A stretch of 64,000 nucleotides of DNA, taken from contig CM075653.1 of NCBI GenBank assembly GCA_037953625.1, positions 4,650,001-4,714,000 of the forward strand, written 5' to 3'. Source of the DNA: Crotalaria pallida. Its lineage: Eukaryota; Streptophyta; Magnoliopsida; Fabales; Fabaceae. The notes beneath the pieces were generated by a model. It was given only the letters and a program-made list of their open reading frames with translations, was not told the origin of the DNA and searched no databases. Made by a program: the position numbers and the translations under genes. Position 1 is the first letter of the stretch, and every line of letters begins with the position of its first letter. Shown piece after piece: positions 58,012 through 64,000 of the stretch.

Positions 58012-59179
58012 TGTAACATTCCTCAATTTTCCATTTTAGAAAAATAAATATTAAATATTTTAAATTAAATTAAGATAAGAATTTGTGAAATTTAAATATA
58101 TTATTATTTTTGGAAGATAAACATATTTTATAGAATTTTACTTCCAAATTTTAAGTATAACGTATTTAATTAAAATTGAAAATTTTTAGTTTTAAATATA
58201 TTATTATATTTAATTCATTTTTAGGATTTTTACTCTGTATAATTGTAATACCTGCATTTTTCCCTATTTTAATAAATTAATTTTTGAGAATTTCTGATTG
58301 GGCAGTTATTTTTGAATTTATATCAATTCGTTATTTGATTTAAAATTACGAATGGAAATTATTATTCGGAATTTATTTTTATAATGGTGGATTACTTTAT
58401 TTTTTTTTGTTTTGGAGGAATTATTATTTATTGATTTATTTGATTACGTAACTTTGAAAATTCACAACTTTTGATCTGTAAATCTGAATTTGATGAATTT
58501 ACTGTCAAAATGATTGTATTAAAATGTAGAATTTATTTTTGTAAAGTTTAGAATTTATTTCTGTTGTTCAATAAATTTTTATTATTTTTGGGGAGATTAT
58601 AATGTTTTATTTTAGTGAATTGAATTATGACTTTCAAGTGGAATTTACTGTATTGGAAAAATATTATTTTCTGCTGAAGTAATGTACTGTACAATTTTAA
58701 GAATGTATTTTGTGCATTTTAAATTTTAAATTGTTAGACATACAATTATGAGCGCACAAGACTCTAGAATAACCCAATTAAACACACCTTACCCTCATTA
58801 AAGCATAGCCACCCTATAGGAGACATGCAATTAAGGACCCTATCCAAAGAGTGCAAATTTCGATTTGGTATTTTCTAACCACTCTTTCTTAATTAATTAA
58901 ACCTAAACCTACCTATACTTAATTAATTACCTCTCATACACGTAAATGAAAATTGCAAAGACCCACCGCATGAAATGATGATGAAAATCGTGAGGGAGCA
59001 TGAAGCTTCTAGTGAAAGCTTTTGATTTTTCTCAACCCCAAATTTTAAATCAATGCACCCCACACCCACCAACCCTTATAAATACCCCCTAAGGCCCTAA
59101 GACTCACCCTCTTGCTCATTCATAAACACTTAGACAAAAAATAGAGAGAAGCTAGAGGAGAAGGAGGGGGAGGCCGTGA
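58012..59179 (+). mobile_element. Possible LTR start (TGTAACATTCC)
   Basis: The homology of copy 2 to copy 1 ends exactly at TGTAACATTCCTC, which looks like a gypsy-type LTR 5' end. Downstream sequence to about 59180 is noncoding, with a TATA-like TATAAATACC near 59080 and a purine-rich GAGAGAAGC stretch. The right end was not found, so size and class are unknown. Confidence 0.4.
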
Positions 59180-59187
59180 GCACCAAG

Positions 59188-59756
59188 TAGGGATGACAAT
59201 GGGAGACTGCAAATGGGAATCCCCGCGGGGAACGCCCCGTTCGGGTACCCGAGTTTGGGGATTTTTCCCCAGCGGGGGCGGGGATGGGGGGGATTTTTTC
59301 CCCAATAGATTTTGGGGTGGGAATGGGATTGGTTCCCCCGTCCCCGCGGGTTCCCCGTCCCCGACAATTTTACTTATATGCCCTTAAATAGTTAGGCTTT
59401 ATATAGTTAAAAAATAGGTTTTTTAGTAACTTCACATATATTATTATAATTTATAATTATAATTATTATTATTAACAATTATTTTAACGATTTTTTTAAA
59501 TTGAATCTCTTGAATTTTAACGATTATTTTTCTGTAGCGTACAAGTTTAAAAATGTTATTCGACGTTGTGAATTTTATAACAGGTCAAATTGAAGTTAGG
59601 TTCCCTATGGGGACCCGTGGGGTGGTGGGGAATGGGGATGGGGGCTAGTCAACCCCCGAAACGGGGAATGGGGATGGGGATAGGGGGCAAATGAGACCCA
59701 AGGATGGGGAATGGGAAAGGTCTCCCCGAGCGTTCCCCGCCCCGTTGCCATCCCTA
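59188..59756. mobile_element. hAT element, 569 bp, with 8-bp TSD
   Basis: Ends TAGGGATGACAATGGGAG and CCCCGTTGCCATCCCTA are inverted, and GCACCAAG flanks both sides exactly (59180-59187 and 59757-59764). Sub-terminal GGGGATGGGG/CCCCGTCCCCG runs fill both ends and the centre is AT-rich. It has no coding capacity. Short open frames in it are by-products of the G/C runs. Confidence 0.9.
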
Positions 59757-59989
59757 GCACCAAGGAGTGGAGGAAGAGGATTTTTGCTTTCTCAATCTTG
59801 TTTCCATCTTCTCTTCTAGATATTCATTCTCATTACATTCCTTTTCTTCCTTGTGTTGTCTTATTTTCGGTTTTTATGAACTTATGCCTATAAGTTGTTG
59901 ATTTGTTTATGCATGTATATTTTTATGATAAAGCTTTGATCTTTAGCTATTTTTATGTTTGAAACAAAGTTTAAAGATTGAAAAATTGA

Positions 59990-60960
59990 CATGCATCATG
60001 TCCTCAAGGTCATACGATTTTGTTCCTCTTTGATACCCATATGATTTTTGTTTTTATTCTTGATTGGGAATAAAGAAATAAGGAAGGATTTTTGTTGATC
60101 TTAAAGTGTATGAGTTTATGTTGCAAGAAATTTTTGATTTTTCCCTCATGAGCCATTCGGCCAAGGCAAGAAATAAAGGAAATAAATTTTTGTTTTTGAT
60201 GCATGTTATATTTTTGTGTTCCTCTATGATTTTAAGCTCCAATGTATAAAGATTTAAGTTTTAAGAGCTAAAATGAACATGCATAATACAATAAGGGTTA
60301 TACGGTTTTGGGATGGTTTTTGCTCAAAGTGTTTTGATTTTTGTTTTGATAATTTGTTTTGTGTTAAGAATAAAAGAATAAGCTTTGATTTTGATTGGTT
60401 AAATTATGTGTTTATGTGTTGTTGATTGTGCAAAAGTTTCTTTTTTTCTTCCTCTATGATTCGGCCATATAGGCAAAAGAGGGAAATAAAATTGATTTTT
60501 TTGTGTTTGATTAATTTTTAGCTAGGATCTTTGATTTTTAGTTACATGAAAGTTGGAATTTAAGTATAAAATGAATAAAAGAAACATGCATGATGATCTT
60601 AGGTCTATACGGTTTCTTATTGTTTTGTTTTATTTTGATGCTTTGAATTATGTTTGAATGAAGGAATGAAAAATGGATTTTTATGTATGTTTGTGTGTTG
60701 ATAAATTTGTAAAAAAATCTTTCCTATGTTTAATTCGGCCTAAGCATGTTAATTAGTTAGGGAAATAGATTGGTTTGATTATGCATGTTGTATTTGAGTT
60801 AAAATAAATTGTTTTCATGCTTATTAATTTGATTTTTAAAAGAAAAATAATCGATGAATCGATTCTGTGATTGATTATGTGATGTATGTGCCATACGGTT
60901 TTATATGTGAAAATACCTAAGTATAGAAATTGATCTATGTTCTTGGAATATTTGATTAAG
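59990..60960 (+). repeat. Degenerate ~300-bp tandem repeats
   Basis: The pattern CATGCATNATG ... ATACGGTTTT ... GATTCGGCC ... GGGAAATAAA recurs at about 59990, 60280, 60585 and, more weakly, 60880. The units are noncoding and T-rich, in what is probably the same retroelement that starts at 58012. Confidence 0.6.
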
Positions 60961-61969
60961 TGCATTTGGTTTAGGTTTGAATGAAAATGATTGATGAAAA
61001 TGATTTGAGTTGTTTGTTGAAAAAGGAGTTAATTAAGACAATGCATGAAAATGAATCAAATTGATTTTTGAAAAGTGATTATTTATATGAGTTAGTTGTG
61101 TGGCTGGAAAATTGTAACTTTGGTGCATGATAATGTGTGTTTGAATTAGAAAATAAAACCATTTAGGTGTTGCATGAGTGTAAAAGAAATAGAAAATGAT
61201 ATGATCCATCTATGCTGAAATTCTAAAACATGTTGCTTTAGCTTGTAGGCGCATCTGCGATAAATGATAGTTGTGCTAATCCGATTGCCTTGAAAATTTG
61301 ATATGTTGTTCTTGATATGATTTAAATAAGTTCTGGAAAGTTTGGTTTGATTTGAAGTTGTTTTGATATTTTAAATGAATTTTGTTTGTTGAAGAATGTT
61401 TGAGAAAAACTTGTGTTTTCAATTGCAAGAGGCATGAATGAAAATTATTGTCTCAAGTTCAATACTTGTGAAATTTATTCACCGCTTTGATAATGATAAT
61501 TTTAGTGCCTCTTAATTTTTATGTGATTTTTAGAATTGATTTACTAATTGTACTATAGCCATTTTTGTGAAAACGATTTCGGAAAAATAAGATTTTCGGG
61601 TAAAATGTGAACAGAGTGTTTGACCCTAAACTACTCTAAATGACTTGAACCTTTTATGGTAGCTTCCTGAACATCTCTGGATATTCTCTGTAAAATTTGA
61701 GGAGATTTGGAGTTAATTTGATAATCAACATAATATAAAATAGAAGAAGTTGGAGGACATATTTGTTTTCCCTCCTTAATCCTTGTTTTTCCCTCCTAAG
61801 TATACCATTAATCTGAGCCGTCCATAGTGAATTCTATCATTAAATCTAAGTCGTTCATCTATTTCCTCTTAGTTCTCCCTGAGCTTTGGTGAGAAGCAAA
61901 CTTTTCATCTTCTTCTGCGAATAGGAGAAGCACTCTCTTCCTTCTCTCCCACTCTCATCATCTCGCACG

Positions 61970-61971
<2 letters not shown>
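60961..61971. other. AT-rich sequence, nothing recognised
   Basis: No exon or repeat with definable ends. From 61740 the sequence becomes pyrimidine-rich. Confidence 0.4.

Positions 61972-62007
<36 letters not shown>
61972..62007. repeat. (TC)n microsatellite
   Basis: About 17 CT units inside a pyrimidine-rich, leader-like stretch (61870-62160). Confidence 0.95.
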
Positions 62008-62012
<5 letters not shown>

Positions 62013-63269
62013 TATCCTCCAACCACCACACGACCACCGAGAATCGCGGCAGCCATCACAACCATCCGATCAACCTCCTCCATTTCTCTCTTCCTCTTTC
62101 TCTGTCTCATCCGTCTCTCTTCCTCTTTCTCTGCCGCCACCACCACCATCCCTCTGTTTCGTTTTTTTATTCTAATTCGTCTTTTTATTTACTATGTTTT
62201 CAGGTCACAAGAACATCATTTCAAAAATCAGATTTATAAGGAAGGTGAGATTTTTGTTTTATTTAGACTCCCTGTGTATATGCATACTTTGGTATGTTTT
62301 ATTTAGAGTTTTGATTTAATTTATTGTCTTAGTTAGGGTTTTGATTTGGTATTTTCCTTATTTAGGGTTATAAAGGGAGTTTTGGTTTTTGTAAATCAAG
62401 GAGGCAAATGGGATGGTTTTGGTAAATGCTCATGTTTAGGTTTTTGCTAAATCCCTTATTGAAGTTAATAATGGCTTTTTATTTTTATGTCTTGAGTATT
62501 ATTCATGTCTTCTGTTTTTGAGGGTTTTCCTCATCCTTTTTCTTTTTTTGACATGAATTTTTTAATACCATATTTGATTGGCATGGATTTGAATACCTGT
62601 TTATGGTGTTGTTGGATTCATGGTGGTTCACAATCACTTAAGGGTTTCCTATATTATTTCTTTCCTTTTTTTCTTTGATTATTTGGGTTCAGATTATATG
62701 GTTTAAGTGTTTTTTTTAAGGATTGGGGATGTCTTCCTTCGTTAGAGCAGTTGGCGCTTTGCTCACTGAATGTAGGTTTTGCCATGAATTAGCAGACCTT
62801 CAAGATTTATGCATGCTTTTTTACAAGAAACTTTGTGTCGTCTTTTGAACTCAACAATGAAAAGATAGAAATTCTTTTCTTTATTTTCTTCTTCTTGATA
62901 AAGGTTAGCAAGGGAATGAAATTTGTGGGAGGTGAAACGGTGGCATTGAGCAGAGTATATGATTACTTTTGGAAGAAGGTGAGATGTTGTCCTCAATTGA
63001 TAATGTAAAAACTATTTAATTATTTGATGTACTATTGCTGCATTTGGTTATTTTGTAAATAATCAGTTAGTTCAGGAGTGATCCTTAATAGCTAAAAATC
63101 CTCCTCTATTCATGATTGCATTAAAATGGTTTTGAATATGTATGCTTATGTATTTTATCTGTAGCTTGATCTGGCAATAAAAGCTGCTTTCTAATTTGGA
63201 TATGAGGACAGGGACAAGCTTCATGGAAGAACCTGCAATTTTGGTGTATTTCTTAAAAATTAACATTAA

Positions 63270-63305
<36 letters not shown>

Positions 63306-63337
63306 GCTCAATTTTTTGTATCAAATTTGTTGAGCTT
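62008..63337. other. Leader-like and unassigned sequence
   Basis: 61870-62160 looks like a plant leader (CT runs, CCGCCACCACCACC), with an acceptor-like TTTTCAG at 62203 and a donor-like AAGGTGAG at 62243, but no protein frame follows. A (TA)n tract lies at 63270-63305. I do not call a gene. Confidence 0.4.
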
Positions 63338-64000
63338 TGTTGATACCCCACTATTTGGAAGCCCAACACCGCAAGGCCCAATACATAAAGAGGCCCGAAA
63401 TCACCAAACAAAATAAAAATACCAAGAGAAGGCGTACGAACACCAGGAACCACCCGAGGCGTCGCACTGAAAGCGACGTCCATCAAGGCGTCACATTTTG
63501 ACGTCACAGCTAATAAGTGGAGTAAGGCGTGCCGATGCCAATGGACACGACGAGCTCCCCCAGAACGCCTCAGGTATCACGGAAACTTGAGGAGAAAGTC
63601 TTGATAAGTGAAAGCGAACAGGAACCAGGGTCCGGGAAGGCGTACATGTGCAAACAAAAGAATCTGGTTCCCCAGGCTATGAGGAACGTGCATGAGAAGC
63701 CAGAGCATCTTGGCTCACGTCATGCAGCCCCTCGTTTGAGGAAAGACGAAAAAGGGAAGCCTTGCAAAGCTCCCACTGTGAGCAATCAATGGCAAAGCTA
63801 AAAGAAGTAAAGGAGACAAAGCGGCCTCTGAAGATAACAACTGCAAAGAAGGAAAAGAAGACAGACCGGTGGACCAAGTGAAGAGAAGGGAAAGACCAAT
63901 GAGCAAGAGAGATCCTATAAGAGAGAGATCTCTTCCAACGTACAGGGCAATCTGAACCGAGGGAAGGGGAGACTAAGACTCCATTCAAATCAACTGAAAT
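63338..64000 (+). mobile_element. 5' part of an LTR running off the window end
   Basis: Starting TGTTGATACCCCACTATTTG, base composition changes abruptly to GC-rich sequence with many GAAGGCGT/AGGCGTC motifs. A TATA-like CCTATAAGAGAG occurs at about 63915. This is typical of large Ty3/gypsy LTRs. The 90-codon frame at 63529-63801 is not a recognised protein. The other end lies beyond the window. Confidence 0.5.

Noticed and set aside
61855..62037. Arg-Glu repeat protein on the minus strand
   Set aside because: It is the (TC)n microsatellite translated.

Overview
This is nuclear DNA of a flowering plant: AT-rich intergenic sequence, genes split by GT-AG introns, CT-rich 5' leaders, and many small transposons with intact target-site duplications (TSDs). 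The proteins are dicot-like. The retroelement and miniature-element types are those I would expect in a legume, possibly Glycine or a relative; that identification is inference, not proof. No bacterial, CRISPR or standard tRNA/rRNA features were found.

Three loci look like intact host genes. (1) 185-1072 (+) is a single-exon small C2-domain protein. (2) 5070-7693 (-) is the complete four-coding-exon gene for V-type proton ATPase subunit F, with a 5'-leader intron reaching about 8500. (3) 50659-51873 (+) is an F-box/kelch-type protein closely resembling Arabidopsis HAWAIIAN SKIRT, with a probable 5'-leader intron.

From 9.3 to 15.1 kb lies an LTR-retrotransposon complex bounded by a GATGG TSD, containing a gag/protease remnant and a second 2.47-kb LTR. 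From 15.9 to 26.4 kb is a mosaic: a FAR1/MULE-type transposase with one in-frame stop (+); a convergent Ulp1-like protease gene (-) that has lost its catalytic Cys segment; an orphan terminal exon; a two-B3-domain gene with an apparent frameshift; and a fragment of SMC6 that kept its intron. I read this as a Kaonashi-like Mutator element with neighbouring captured gene pieces, but its ends were not found.

From 27 to 49 kb the window is mostly nested small elements: Stowaway-type MITEs, a solo LTR inserted into a MITE, a 323-bp TRIM with 104-bp LTRs, two SINE-like tRNA-derived pieces, two MULE-type MITEs with 9-bp TSDs, a 60-bp plastid rps4 scrap, a gag-protease-only retroelement, an array of six exon-like ~200-bp repeats (45.0-46.1 kb) and a 1.02-kb hAT element.

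Beyond the F-box gene, 52.1-53.1 kb is a MULE with long inverted repeats. It is followed by more MITEs, a second copy of the gag-protease-only element (56.2-58.0 kb), a 569-bp hAT element, ~300-bp degenerate tandem repeats, and the beginning of another LTR running off the window end.
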